Source of the DNA: Flavipsychrobacter sp.
GTDB taxonomy: Bacteria; Bacteroidota; Bacteroidia; Chitinophagales; Chitinophagaceae
Reading direction: 5' to 3'
NCBI GenBank assembly: GCA_031292525.1
Contig: JARLGY010000030.1
Coordinates: 62,001-126,000, forward strand
Length of the DNA: 64,000 bases
The notes under the pieces are model-generated. The model saw only the letters and a list, made by a program, of their open reading frames with translations, searched no databases and was not told the origin of the DNA. Positions 17,654-26,409 of the stretch are shown here, piece after piece (position 1 is the stretch's first letter; each line of letters opens with the position of its first letter). The translations under genes were made by a program, and so were the position numbers.

Positions 17654-18859
17654 ATGAGTATGAGATCTAATAACTACAAATTTGGAATTATTATAGCTGT
17701 GGTGTTGTTGAATTCCATTGGAATGTCTGTGGTGCTACCTCTTCTGCCTTTTATAGTGGGTAAATATCTTCCAGCTCAACGGGTTGTTATAGGCATGGGC
17801 GCGCTCCTGTCGGTATTTGCAGCCTGTACATTTTTTGCAGCTCCCATTTTAGGGGCATTAAGCGACAGGTACGGCCGGAAAAATATTTTGATCATCAGTC
17901 TGCTTGGATCTGTTGTCGGCTATGTTTTATTTGGAATAGGTGGCGCACTCTGGATTCTTTTCCTCGGGCGCATTATAGACGGGCTTACAGCCGGGAATAT
18001 TACCACACTGTTTGCCTATATATCAGACAGTACTGAACCTAAGGAACGGGCCAAATGGTTTGGCTACCTAGGGGCTGCTATGGGCGTAGGAAAACTCGGC
18101 GGTCCTGCATTAGGTGGGTTGCTGGGAAGCATTAATATAGCGTTGCCATTCTACATTACTGCGGGTTTGATATTTCTTTCGGCTTTGGCTGTTTATTTTC
18201 TGTTGCCAGAGTCTTTACCGGTTGAAAAAAGGACTGCACGTTTGACGCTGAGCAGTTTTAATACCTTTTCACATTTTAAAGATATATTCAGTCTGAAAGA
18301 GGTTAAAGTACTATTGATAGTGGGCATACTTTTTTATGTGGGCCTGAGTATTTTCCAGTTCAACTTTATCATTTTCCTGAAAGATATTTATAAATGGGGG
18401 CCAGCATTTATTGGCGGAATGCTAACGATCATTGGCATTTGCGATATCCTTTCGCGTGCGGTTTTATTGCCCTGGCTGTTGAAATATTTTAACGAAAAAA
18501 GCATTGGAATAGCTGGCTTGGTTGGCCTTGGAATTGGCTTAGGATTGCTCCTGGCAAGCATTTACATCCATTCAATATTTGTTATTGCGCTTGCTGTAGT
18601 ATTTATAATTTCCGGCGAGGGTTTATTCGACCCGACCTACAATGGAAAATTATCGCAATCGATAGACGAAAGCAAACAAGGTAAACTACAAGGCGTTAAC
18701 CAGAGCTTGCAATCAGCAAATAATATGCTCATTCCATTAGGTGCAGCTGCCTTCTATTTTTACAACCCGAGTGCATTATACGCAACAGCAACATTTATTG
18801 TCCTTGCGGCAGTTATTATGTACGCTAAGTATATACCTCAAACTACAATGACTAAATAA
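17654..18859 (+). CDS. MFS exporter, tetracycline-resistance-like family
   Basis: 401 aa from the ATG at 17654 (a second ATG follows at 17660). The longer ORF overlaps the preceding gene and adds no signal. Twelve membrane helices are evident. Motif A appears as GALSDRYGRKNILI in the loop after helix 2, and LGRIIDGLTAGNITTLFAYISD matches the TetA-type drug/H+ antiporter group. It lies 7 nt after the epimerase-like gene and is probably in one operon with it. Substrates could include antibiotics or other small molecules; the sequence alone does not show tetracycline resistance. Confidence 0.82.
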   Translation: MSMRSNNYKFGIIIAVVLLNSIGMSVVLPLLPFIVGKYLPAQRVVIGMGALLSVFAACTFFAAPILGALSDRYGRKNILIISLLGSVVGYVLFGIGGALWILFLGRIIDGLTAGNITTLFAYISDSTEPKERAKWFGYLGAAMGVGKLGGPALGGLLGSINIALPFYITAGLIFLSALAVYFLLPESLPVEKRTARLTLSSFNTFSHFKDIFSLKEVKVLLIVGILFYVGLSIFQFNFIIFLKDIYKWGPAFIGGMLTIIGICDILSRAVLLPWLLKYFNEKSIGIAGLVGLGIGLGLLLASIYIHSIFVIALAVVFIISGEGLFDPTYNGKLSQSIDESKQGKLQGVNQSLQSANNMLIPLGAAAFYFYNPSALYATATFIVLAAVIMYAKYIPQTTMTK

Positions 18860-18900
18860 TTGGCAACGAACGGTAAGAATATGAATAGACATTAATTCGT

Positions 18901-19443
18901 TTAGTCAACATCAAGCATGCAGTTGGCAGTTGTCATTATTCCTTGTCCTTGCTGGCGCTTTATGCGGGCGTTCATTTCTTTGTTACCAATTGTAATACGC
19001 GCCATTTCAGATAGCGACGCACCGAACAATTTCATTACATCTGGATTTACCAGTGCCCTTACATCCCATATGCTGATCATGGTTCGGGTTTTGTCCTGCT
19101 CTATATTGTAAGAGGGCACAACATCTTCATCTGTATTTAATGTTACAATAGTGTCGTTGGCAAGCATGGTGAGTATTTTTGTTCCGGCAGGTACCAGGTC
19201 ATCAACCTTTCCAAAGGCTAGGATGTGATAATTCATGTAGTACTTATCTCCAAATTGCTCCATTTTTAAAGACCAGTGCAGCGGGTAAGTGCCAATTGTA
19301 AATTCTGATGACCGGATATGCTTCCTGGTAACGACGTCAACGCTATCATTATCAAAATCGCAGAATTGCGCGTCTTGCGCATGGGCGGCATGGGTGCATA
19401 CCAGTAGGGTAAAGCACGATAGTAGTTTGAATAGGGGGTTCAT
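18901..19443 (-). CDS. Secreted protein of unknown function
   Basis: A 180-aa protein with a clear signal peptide (FKLLSCFTLLVCTHAAHA) and predicted cleavage after AHA, followed by QDAQFCDFDN. The mature part is mixed alpha/beta with no recognised domain, with a late ARITIGNKEMNARIKRQQGQG segment. It has cysteines near both ends of the mature protein (CDF and NCMLDVD) that could form a disulfide in the periplasm. A perfect 19-bp inverted repeat lies 2 nt upstream of its start codon, which could affect its expression. Confidence 0.6.
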   Translation of the reverse strand: MNPLFKLLSCFTLLVCTHAAHAQDAQFCDFDNDSVDVVTRKHIRSSEFTIGTYPLHWSLKMEQFGDKYYMNYHILAFGKVDDLVPAGTKILTMLANDTIVTLNTDEDVVPSYNIEQDKTRTMISIWDVRALVNPDVMKLFGASLSEMARITIGNKEMNARIKRQQGQGIMTTANCMLDVD

Positions 19444-19445
19444 AA

Positions 19446-19488
19446 AAGTTGTTTTATTGAAATTACAAAAATTTCAATAAAACAACTT
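19446..19488. repeat. Perfect 19-bp inverted repeat at divergent gene start
   Basis: AAGTTGTTTTATTGAAATT (19446-19464) and its exact reverse complement (19470-19488) flank a 5-nt ACAAA loop. It begins 2 nt upstream of the minus-strand ATG (19441-19443) and lies about 70 nt upstream of the plus-strand gene at 19559. In the minus mRNA it would form a long hairpin directly before the start codon. Confidence 0.8.
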
Positions 19489-19558
19489 ATGCTAATAATT
19501 GCTTGGTAAAATATCGTGGTTTACATTGTTCCAATTTTATAAACCTTTAATCGTAAAG

Positions 19559-20716
19559 ATGATAAACGAGTATACCATATCTAAGGGAACGAAGATCTCA
19601 TACACAACATTTGCAATAGTACTTTTGGGGCTTTCTATTTTTCTCTTCTACAAGTACAATCCTGAGGTGACTTCATGGGTTTTATTAATTCCAACGTTGT
19701 TATTAATAAGTGCGGTTCTAATCGTCGTCAGCAATATGAAAAGAAAGGTGATCATTGATGATGACAGCATCATCAGCATTAGCTTATTCTCAAAAAAAGA
19801 AATCGCAATTCAGTCTGTCAAAGGATGTAGAATATATCCCAAAGGGCTTTACATTGAATCTGTATTACCATGTGACAAAACAATACAAATTAACTACCCA
19901 GACTATACCCAAGGCGAAGAACTCGGGAAATGGCTCAAAGATAATTTTCAAGACCTTAATGCCATAGACCTTGAAAAAGGAGAACACGTAGTACTACAGG
20001 ATATTAAATTGGGAATCACGGAAACCGAAAGAACCGAAAAACTAAAGAATGCAAAGGGAAAAGCTCTTGTCTACAATATCATAGGACCATTCATATCATT
20101 TATCCTGATATTTATCAGCGATCGGATTCCCAAAATAAGTACGGTATTCTTATTATGCTATCCCCTTTTGGGTCTAATTATTTTGGTAACAAGTAAGGGA
20201 CTGATAAAGTTTATTACAAATAGGCAAAGAAGTGTATTTCCATCTATTATGCTTGGGATGGCATTACCAAGCTTCGTACTTCTGATAACTTCTATGAGCT
20301 ATGATTTATTAACTACAAGAAATGTATGGTTGCCAGTTGCAATAATAAGTGGTTCCTTTCTATTCATATTATATTGGGGGGGAATTAACAAGACTACAGC
20401 ATCTCTTAAAGAGCAGATAATTTGCATTGTTATTACAGTGCCAATCTATAGTTTCGGAAGTACAATAAGTGTTAATTGCATATTCGATAACCACCGGATA
20501 CAAACTTTTAGTGAAAAGGTTCTTTATAAAAGATATGCACAGGGTAAACACACAACCTATTATTTAACATTAACTGCATGGCCGGGTGAGAGTGAGGTTA
20601 GAGAAGTGACAGTAAGCAGCGATGTTTATAACAACATCGCTGTAAAAGATACCGTAAACATAAACCTACATAAAGGAATTTTGCGTGTGCCATGGTTCAC
20701 CATTACGAGAAAATGA
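19559..20716 (+). CDS. Membrane protein of unknown function
   Basis: 385 aa from ATG 19559; 20 upstream in-frame codons from 19499 are possible but less likely. Two N-terminal helices (about 15-55) precede a soluble segment of about 130 residues, then further helices at about 180-215, 235-260, 265-285 and 295-315. A C-terminal soluble domain of about 70 residues with strand character follows. The two-helix plus beta region resembles proteins with a PH-like domain, but no family was recognised. It is followed by the convergent pdxJ after 16 nt. Confidence 0.6.
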   Translation: MINEYTISKGTKISYTTFAIVLLGLSIFLFYKYNPEVTSWVLLIPTLLLISAVLIVVSNMKRKVIIDDDSIISISLFSKKEIAIQSVKGCRIYPKGLYIESVLPCDKTIQINYPDYTQGEELGKWLKDNFQDLNAIDLEKGEHVVLQDIKLGITETERTEKLKNAKGKALVYNIIGPFISFILIFISDRIPKISTVFLLCYPLLGLIILVTSKGLIKFITNRQRSVFPSIMLGMALPSFVLLITSMSYDLLTTRNVWLPVAIISGSFLFILYWGGINKTTASLKEQIICIVITVPIYSFGSTISVNCIFDNHRIQTFSEKVLYKRYAQGKHTTYYLTLTAWPGESEVREVTVSSDVYNNIAVKDTVNINLHKGILRVPWFTITRK

Positions 20717-20732
20717 ACATCGCAATAATAAT

Positions 20733-21455
20733 TTAGACGCTCAACTGCCTCCTGTACATCTGTATCGTATTCTCCAACCCATAGTACAGCGCATCGCTAA
20801 TAAGTGCATGGCCTATAGATACTTCAAGCAGTTGTGGTATGCTGCGGGCAAAGAAGCTAAGGTTGTGCAGGTCAAGGTCGTGGCCTGCATTTATACCCAG
20901 GGTGTTTTGTGTGGCTATTGTAGCCGCAGCTATGTAATCTTTTATAGCTGCATCTTTATCTTTTTGGTAGTTGCTGGCGTAGGCTTCGGTGTATAGTTCT
21001 ATGCGGTCTGTGCCTGTTGCTGCTGCTGCTGCCACCAGTTCGGGTACCGGATCTACAAATATGCTCACGCGTATGCCGGCACGTTTAAAGGCAGCAATGG
21101 TATCGCGCAGGTAGTCGGCCTTGCCTATGGTATCCCAGCCGTGGTTGCTGGTGAGCTGGCCGGGGTCATCTGGTACTAAGGTCACTTGCTCAGGTTTCAC
21201 ATCCAGCACCAGTTGCATAAACTTATCTTCCAGCGGATTGCCTTCTATGTTAAACTCGGTGGTTACTATCTGCTTCAGGCCATATACATCGCTATAGCGT
21301 ATGTGTCGCTCATCGGGGCGTGGATGCACGGTTATACCCTGGGCGCCAAAGCGCTCGCAGTCGGCAGCAACTTTTAGCAGGTCTGGATTATTACCACCGC
21401 GGCTGTTGCGCAGGGTGGCTATCTTATTTATATTAACTGAAAGCCTTGTGGCCAT
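20733..21455 (-). CDS. pdxJ: Pyridoxine 5'-phosphate synthase
   Basis: 240 aa from the ATG giving [21 protein letters not shown]; a 12-codon upstream extension is not typical for the family. PdxJ condenses 3-amino-2-oxopropyl phosphate with 1-deoxyxylulose 5-phosphate to make pyridoxine phosphate in the DXP-dependent vitamin B6 pathway. The TIM-barrel motifs include [12 protein letters not shown] near residue 50 and [11 protein letters not shown] near the C-terminus. The length is standard. The divergent lipoprotein gene starts 49 nt away. Confidence 0.95.
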   Translation of the reverse strand: MATRLSVNINKIATLRNSRGGNNPDLLKVAADCERFGAQGITVHPRPDERHIRYSDVYGLKQIVTTEFNIEGNPLEDKFMQLVLDVKPEQVTLVPDDPGQLTSNHGWDTIGKADYLRDTIAAFKRAGIRVSIFVDPVPELVAAAAATGTDRIELYTEAYASNYQKDKDAAIKDYIAAATIATQNTLGINAGHDLDLHNLSFFARSIPQLLEVSIGHALISDALYYGLENTIQMYRRQLSV

Positions 21456-21504
21456 TGTTTTATTTTTAGTAAAATTAAATAGCATTTCCATCTAAATTGC
21501 AGTT

Positions 21505-23121
21505 ATGTGGCTACGGGGTATAAATAAACTTATAGCAATAGTGTTGCCGGCATGGCTACTGTTGGCCAGCACAGGTTGCAGCCAGCCACAAACCACTGCA
21601 AAAAAAGTGTTCAGGCTCAACTATGCCAGCGGCAGCCTGGAGAGTATAGATCCCGCATTCGCCAAAGACCTTTACGTGATGTGGACAGTACACATGATAT
21701 ACAATACCCTTGTGGAGGCCGATGAGCATCAGCATATAGTACCCAGCCTCGCCAAAAGCTGGGCGGTATCGCCCGATGGGCTCTCTTATACTTTTAACCT
21801 GCGCAACGACGTGTACTTCCAGGATAACCCCCTCTTCCCCGGCGGCAAGGGCAGGCGAATGACGGCGGCAGATGTGGCCTATAGCCTGGGCAGGCTCATA
21901 GACCCCGCAATAGCATCTACCGGGGGATGGATATTTAATGGTAAGGTGGATGAGCGCCAACCTTTTACCGCAGTAAACGATACCACAGTACAAATAAAGC
22001 TGGTACATCCATTTCGCCCACTGGTGCAGATGCTGAGCATGCCATACTGCAGCATAGTACCCAAAGAAGTGGCGGTGCATTGGGGCAGGGATTTCCGCAG
22101 GCACCCGTGTGGTACCGGTCCATTTATGTACCACTACTGGGATGAAGGCAATGTGCTGGTACTACATAAGAACCCTAACTACTGGGAGATGGACGGCGGC
22201 CACAGACTGCCCAATGTAGATGCGGTACAGGTAACGTTTACCGACAGTAAAGCCACCGAGTTTTTCTTATTCATGCAAGGCAAGCTGGACTTTGTAAATG
22301 GTATAGATGGCACTTTTAAAGATCTGATATTATCGCGCAACGGCACTATTAAAAAAGAGTATGCAAACAAGTTCCGTTTAGATAAAGGTGTGTACTACGA
22401 TACAGAGTATATAGGTTTCCTCATGGACAGCACTGCACCCGGAATGAAGCTGGTACGCCAGGCCATAAACTATGCGGTTGACCGCAAAAAAATAGTTACT
22501 TACTTCCGTAATGGCTGTGGCATACCGGCATGTGGTGGCTTTATACCTTACGGTATGCCCGGATATGACAGCACGGAGGATTATGGTTATCATTATGATC
22601 CTGCAAAGGTGCAGCAGCTACTTGCACAAGCAGGCTACCCACATGGCAAAGGGTTACCGGTACTAAAAATAACAACAGTAGATAACTGGGTGGACATTAC
22701 CAACCTGGTAGCCACACAACTGCAGGAAGCCGGCATACCCACACAAATAGATGTACTGCAACCCAACATATTAAAGCAACAAACTGCTGTAGGGCAGGTG
22801 GCATGCTTCAGGGCTACATGGCTGGCCGACTACCCGGATGCTGAAAGCTATATGGCCTTCTTCTATAGCCACTACCCTGCCCCGCCCAACTATACCCGTT
22901 TCAAAAACCAGCAGTTTGACAAATGGTATGAACAAAGCCTGAATGCCCCAGACAGTACACGCTTACTGCTCTACCGCAGCATGGATAGCCTAGCTATGAG
23001 CTATGCACCAGTGCTACCTCTATTTTACGACCAGTTACTGCACTTCACCCAAAATAACGTGCATGGCTTCGCCAGCAATGCCATGAATATAATAGACCTT
23101 AAAAAAGTGGAGCTCAGATAA
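21505..23121 (+). CDS. Peptide/nickel-type ABC transporter substrate-binding lipoprotein
   Basis: A 538-aa extracytoplasmic solute-binding protein of family 5 (DppA/OppA-like). The signal peptide ends in the lipobox LASTGC, lipidated at C25. Typical family blocks are present: YNTLVEADEHQHIVPSLAKS, YTFNLRNDVYFQDNPLF, HPCGTGPFMYHYWDEG and RQAINYAVDRKKIV. It would bind oligopeptides or similar ligands in the periplasm. No permease or ATPase gene lies next to it, which is unusual for this family, so partners must be encoded elsewhere or it may act alone, for example as a sensor. Confidence 0.88.
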   Translation: MWLRGINKLIAIVLPAWLLLASTGCSQPQTTAKKVFRLNYASGSLESIDPAFAKDLYVMWTVHMIYNTLVEADEHQHIVPSLAKSWAVSPDGLSYTFNLRNDVYFQDNPLFPGGKGRRMTAADVAYSLGRLIDPAIASTGGWIFNGKVDERQPFTAVNDTTVQIKLVHPFRPLVQMLSMPYCSIVPKEVAVHWGRDFRRHPCGTGPFMYHYWDEGNVLVLHKNPNYWEMDGGHRLPNVDAVQVTFTDSKATEFFLFMQGKLDFVNGIDGTFKDLILSRNGTIKKEYANKFRLDKGVYYDTEYIGFLMDSTAPGMKLVRQAINYAVDRKKIVTYFRNGCGIPACGGFIPYGMPGYDSTEDYGYHYDPAKVQQLLAQAGYPHGKGLPVLKITTVDNWVDITNLVATQLQEAGIPTQIDVLQPNILKQQTAVGQVACFRATWLADYPDAESYMAFFYSHYPAPPNYTRFKNQQFDKWYEQSLNAPDSTRLLLYRSMDSLAMSYAPVLPLFYDQLLHFTQNNVHGFASNAMNIIDLKKVELR

Positions 23122-23174
23122 TATAACAAGTCTTTAAAAACTGGTTGTAATAGTTATACTTATTTTTGAACAGC

Positions 23175-24245
23175 ATGAAATTCAAATTACTACTCCTAGT
23201 TTTGCTTACCTGTGTAAACGCATATGCGCAGGATGTAAAAATTATAAAACTAAAGAACCAATCCATAGAGTACATGCCCCGCAATTTTCATATTGCAAAC
23301 GTAACTGACGACCGGGAAAATACCACTACAATAGGCGCTGTGCATATAGACCATACAGGCAAGCTTGTAAATATAAATTTGCAAGGCGGTGCGGCATCAG
23401 CCTTGCAAGCATTTATAGAGCAGAACGTAAAGCAAAACAACAACACTACTGCTATAAATATACACCTCAAGCAACTGAAGGTGTACCAAAAAAATGGGAC
23501 TGGCGCATCGCAGGTTGTAGTGGAGATAGGAGTCGGCTACTATATACAAGACCAGTTATTAATAGAATACAGTGGCAATGCATCTCAGCAAGGCGGCCTT
23601 GATATAAGTCAAGCCACAGAAAGCCTGGTTCGGAAAAACATCAATGAAACCCTTACACGTTTTGATGAATGGTGGGCCAGCCATAAAAATCAATATAACA
23701 CCAGCGGAAAAATGGTAGCTACCGGAATAAAAATGACTGTTGAAGAAGGCACAACTAATGGCAACGATGATCTTATACTTTACAGTACCAGGCGGTCACT
23801 TACACTAGATGACTTTAAAGGACTTCCTGACGATCAAAACCCCGGCGCAGTAGCCGTAACATACAGTGGCATAAATGTATCATACAACAGTCAGATACAG
23901 GATGGCAGGGCTACTGTAAAAGTAGTGGTTACTCCAACATTCAGCATCAGCAAATCGTGGTGCAGAACTGCAAACCGAAATGCACACACGCTTAACCACG
24001 AGCAAAAACATTTTGACCTTACGGGCCTTAAAGCATGTGAGCTTATAACAGCCATTAAGAATTATCCTTTCTCACCCGAGCACTATGAGCAGGAACTGGA
24101 CGCACTGCGCGAAAAAGCATTGAAAGAACTGGATAATGAACAGAACCTCTACGACAGGCAAACAAATCACGGCACTATACCTGCAGAGCAAGCAAGGTGG
24201 ACAAACGACATCAACAAAAGAGTAGCTGAGCAAAACTGTTATTAG
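23175..24245 (+). CDS. Secreted DUF922-like protein with HExxH motif
   Basis: 356 aa from the ATG at 23175 (a TTG at 23166 would add three residues). A signal peptide of about 18 residues (LLLLVLLTCVNAYA) precedes a mature protein in two halves. The C-terminal half has SLTLDDFKGLP and NAHTLNHEQKHFDLTGLKACEL, containing HEQKH at residues 275-279, a zinc-metallopeptidase-like HExxH. This layout fits the DUF922 group of predicted secreted zinc-dependent proteases. Activity is unproven. It is followed by a convergent lipoprotein gene. Confidence 0.65.
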   Translation: MKFKLLLLVLLTCVNAYAQDVKIIKLKNQSIEYMPRNFHIANVTDDRENTTTIGAVHIDHTGKLVNINLQGGAASALQAFIEQNVKQNNNTTAINIHLKQLKVYQKNGTGASQVVVEIGVGYYIQDQLLIEYSGNASQQGGLDISQATESLVRKNINETLTRFDEWWASHKNQYNTSGKMVATGIKMTVEEGTTNGNDDLILYSTRRSLTLDDFKGLPDDQNPGAVAVTYSGINVSYNSQIQDGRATVKVVVTPTFSISKSWCRTANRNAHTLNHEQKHFDLTGLKACELITAIKNYPFSPEHYEQELDALREKALKELDNEQNLYDRQTNHGTIPAEQARWTNDINKRVAEQNCY

Positions 24246-24273
24246 CGATATTACCGCGTTCTTCAGCAGAGGA

Positions 24274-24726
24274 TCACTTGCTAAAGAATAACCAAATGGT
24301 ACCCCCGTTTACTGCATTTGTGGTGTCTTTCAGTTCCATTGTAGTTGGCGTAAGCCCTTCAACAAGATAATAATAGACCCGTATTCCCAAACCTGTATCA
24401 GTAAGTTTAATAGACGATTTATTGCTGATAAAAGACCAGTTATAAGTATTACTGCCACCAGAAAGATAATTTACAGTAACCGTACCATTTGTATTAAATA
24501 TCCACTGTTTATCGTCAGTCCAAGATGCTGGCATCAATTCATTAGCATCCATCTTCTGGTTACGATTAGTGTCCCTGTAATCCTGCGTAATATGCCATGT
24601 GCCTGGCACGTTTGCTGAGTCGTAAGAAGGGCTGGTTCCTTTTTTGGTACAAGAAGTTGCAATACTCAAAACAAACAGTGCCGGAATTATCTTAGGTAAG
24701 GTTATACTTTTCAATTTCAGGATCAT
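24274..24726 (-). CDS. Lipocalin-like lipoprotein
   Basis: A 150-aa protein with a signal peptide and lipobox IATSC (C26). The mature region is predicted beta-rich with alternating polar residues (GTWHITQDYRD, WIFNTNGTVTVNY, YNWSFISNKSSIKL), a pattern common to lipocalin-like domain proteins in Bacteroidota. An acidic DTNRNQKMDANE segment resembles an EF-hand-like calcium loop. Its ligand and role are unknown. Confidence 0.6.
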   Translation of the reverse strand: MILKLKSITLPKIIPALFVLSIATSCTKKGTSPSYDSANVPGTWHITQDYRDTNRNQKMDANELMPASWTDDKQWIFNTNGTVTVNYLSGGSNTYNWSFISNKSSIKLTDTGLGIRVYYYLVEGLTPTTMELKDTTNAVNGGTIWLFFSK

Positions 24727-24823
24727 GAAAACAATTGGCGAGGTTAAAAATATAGTTACAGCTAAATAGACCTACCAACAACCTAAAAGGTTGGGAGCAT
24801 ACTCAATTACCTAACCTTGCAAA

Positions 24824-25426
24824 TTATTGCACCGAAATTGCATCCAATTCACTCTTCCTTAAAAAGTATTTCCCAAGCACATCAAATTCTACATTTACTA
24901 TGCTGCCTTCCTCTATAGATCCAAAATTGGTGTGGGTATAGGTATATGGTATAATGGTAACGGTACACTCATCACGCCCCACGTTAAAAACAGTAAGGCT
25001 CACTCCATTGATGCATATGGAGCCCTTCTCTATCACCAATGGTGCAAAGGCAGGCGCAAAGCTGAACCTATACAACCAGCTACCTTCCAGGGTCTGCTTT
25101 TCTATACAAGTAGCGGTAGCATCCACATGTCCTTGTACAAAGTGCCCATCCAGGCGGTCGCCTGCTTTCAGCGCACGTTCTATATTTACTATGTCGCCAA
25201 CTTTCCAGTTACCTGCATTGGTCTTGGCTAGTGTTTCTGCTACGGCGGTTACTTTAAAGGTGTCACCATCTATAGCCACTACGGTGAGGCATACACCATT
25301 ATGTGCTACACTCTGGTCAATTTTAAGTTCGTGCGTTATGCCGCACTGTATGGTAAAGTCTATATTAGAACCATGGTGTGCTATATGTGCCACAGTACCT
25401 GTGGTTTCAATTATTCCTGTAAACAT
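24824..25426 (-). CDS. ribE: Riboflavin synthase, alpha subunit
   Basis: A 200-aa enzyme that makes riboflavin from two molecules of 6,7-dimethyl-8-ribityllumazine. It begins with MFTGIIETTG and contains two lumazine-binding repeats of about 97 residues each. Motifs NGVCLTVVAIDGDTFKV (first repeat) and NGVSLTVFNVGRDECTVTIIPYT (second repeat) show the internal duplication, and GHFVQGHVDATA is the characteristic middle block. No other rib genes are adjacent. It starts 5 nt after the stop codon of an upstream lipoprotein gene, which suggests cotranscription. Confidence 0.95.
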   Translation of the reverse strand: MFTGIIETTGTVAHIAHHGSNIDFTIQCGITHELKIDQSVAHNGVCLTVVAIDGDTFKVTAVAETLAKTNAGNWKVGDIVNIERALKAGDRLDGHFVQGHVDATATCIEKQTLEGSWLYRFSFAPAFAPLVIEKGSICINGVSLTVFNVGRDECTVTIIPYTYTHTNFGSIEEGSIVNVEFDVLGKYFLRKSELDAISVQ

Positions 25427-25431
25427 GAAGC

Positions 25432-25983
25432 TTATTTAAGTTTTACTGCTAAGCCTATATGGTAAGTAGTGCCGGTATCTGCCACAACCGTAAAGTACAC
25501 ATGCACATTAGGTAAGGTATCAGCAAGATTTCTGCTTAAGGTACCACTTACTGTATCTACCGGGCGGCATAGAGGCTGCCCCGAACCAATAGTGGTATCT
25601 AAAGTGGCTGAATAAGCAAGACCCGCTGTAAGATGTAAAGTATCGCCCGGTGCACAAAAACCTGTAAGTAACAAAGCCGTGTGCGAGTTGGAAGTGATCA
25701 ACAGTGTATCTATGCGGGTGTAAGTGGGAGTAAAGTCGGCTTGAAAAATAGAATCGTAATATACATAACGCCCTACAAACAAGTCATTGGGATAAAAACA
25801 AATTGTATTATCTGGCTTGCCCGGGAAACCCCAGTTATAATTAACAGCCGCTGGATCATTACAATATGGGTTAGTAAGCCTCGGGTCGCCATTAGTCGTC
25901 TTATTATTTTGCTTCTGGCATGCGCAAACCAAGGCAACAAGTGCCACACAAACTGCAATAAATACGCGCGAGATCGTTTTCAT
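25432..25983 (-). CDS. Lipoprotein of unknown function
   Basis: 183 aa from the ATG at 25983 (a TTG two codons upstream is less likely). The N-terminus is a signal peptide with lipobox-like ALVCACQK, lipidated near C20-C22. The mature protein is beta-rich and Thr-rich, contains PYCNDPAAVNYNWGFPGKPDN, and shows no recognised domain. Its stop lies 5 nt before the ribE start, so it is probably the first gene of a two-gene unit. A functional link to riboflavin is not evident. Confidence 0.6.
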   Translation of the reverse strand: MKTISRVFIAVCVALVALVCACQKQNNKTTNGDPRLTNPYCNDPAAVNYNWGFPGKPDNTICFYPNDLFVGRYVYYDSIFQADFTPTYTRIDTLLITSNSHTALLLTGFCAPGDTLHLTAGLAYSATLDTTIGSGQPLCRPVDTVSGTLSRNLADTLPNVHVYFTVVADTGTTYHIGLAVKLK

Positions 25984-26058
25984 GTGCAAAATTCCTTTAC
26001 TTCTAAACGCTTTATTCAGCTTAAAATTACCCCCAATATCTTTTATGTGGAAAAATAT

Positions 26059-26088
26059 TTGTTCAAAATGGAATTTTTCTTATTTTTG
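26059..26088 (+). promoter_or_regulatory. rpsU promoter, Bacteroidota type
   Basis: TTG (26059-26061), exactly 19 nt, then TATTTTTG (26081-26088). This is a full match to the Bacteroidota -33/-7 consensus TTG-N19-TAnnTTTG. It lies 33 nt before the rpsU start. Confidence 0.8.
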
Positions 26089-26121
26089 CACTCCTTAAAC
26101 GACCAAAGGGGGTATATAACT

Positions 26122-26319
26122 ATGCTGATATTAGATGCCAAAGATTGCGAAAACATTGACAAGGCGCTCAAGAAATACAAGAAAAAATTTGAGAAAGCAC
26201 GTATCCTTAACCAATTAAGGGACCGTCAGTTCTACACTAAGAAGTCCATCAGGCAACGTACACAAGTGCTTAAGGCAGTGTACAAGCAACAGCTTGCATC
26301 AGGCAAACTTGATGATTAA
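26122..26319 (+). CDS. rpsU: 30S ribosomal protein S21
   Basis: 65 aa, starting at an ATG preceded by a strong AAAGGGGG ribosome-binding sequence, unusual in this AT-rich genome and decisive for the start. The protein is basic throughout and has RILNQLRDRQFYTKKSIRQR, the usual S21 core. S21 sits at the 30S platform near the anti-Shine-Dalgarno region and takes part in initiation. The same strand continues with a tyrosine recombinase and the ribosome hibernation factor. Confidence 0.95.
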   Translation: MLILDAKDCENIDKALKKYKKKFEKARILNQLRDRQFYTKKSIRQRTQVLKAVYKQQLASGKLDD

Positions 26320-26356
26320 AAAAAGCGGGCTCAGGCCTTAACTTTTTTCTCACAAA

Positions 26357-26364
26357 TATATTTG
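26357..26364 (+). promoter_or_regulatory. Candidate -7 box before xerC
   Basis: TATATTTG matches TAnnTTTG exactly and lies directly upstream of the 16-bp hairpin. No TTG is present at the 19-nt position, so support is partial. Confidence 0.35.
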
Positions 26365-26365
26365 C

Positions 26366-26403
26366 GCCCGGTACTGTAAATGATTATATTTACAGTACCG
26401 GGC
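26366..26403. repeat. Perfect 16-bp hairpin between rpsU and xerC
   Basis: GCCCGGTACTGTAAAT (26366-26381) and its exact reverse complement (26388-26403) flank a 6-nt loop. The second arm ends 7 nt before the xerC ATG. No long T-run follows, so it is a weak terminator at best. A TATATTTG box (26357-26364) directly before it could make it the 5' leader of a xerC transcript. Confidence 0.7.
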
Positions 26404-26409
26404 TTTACT

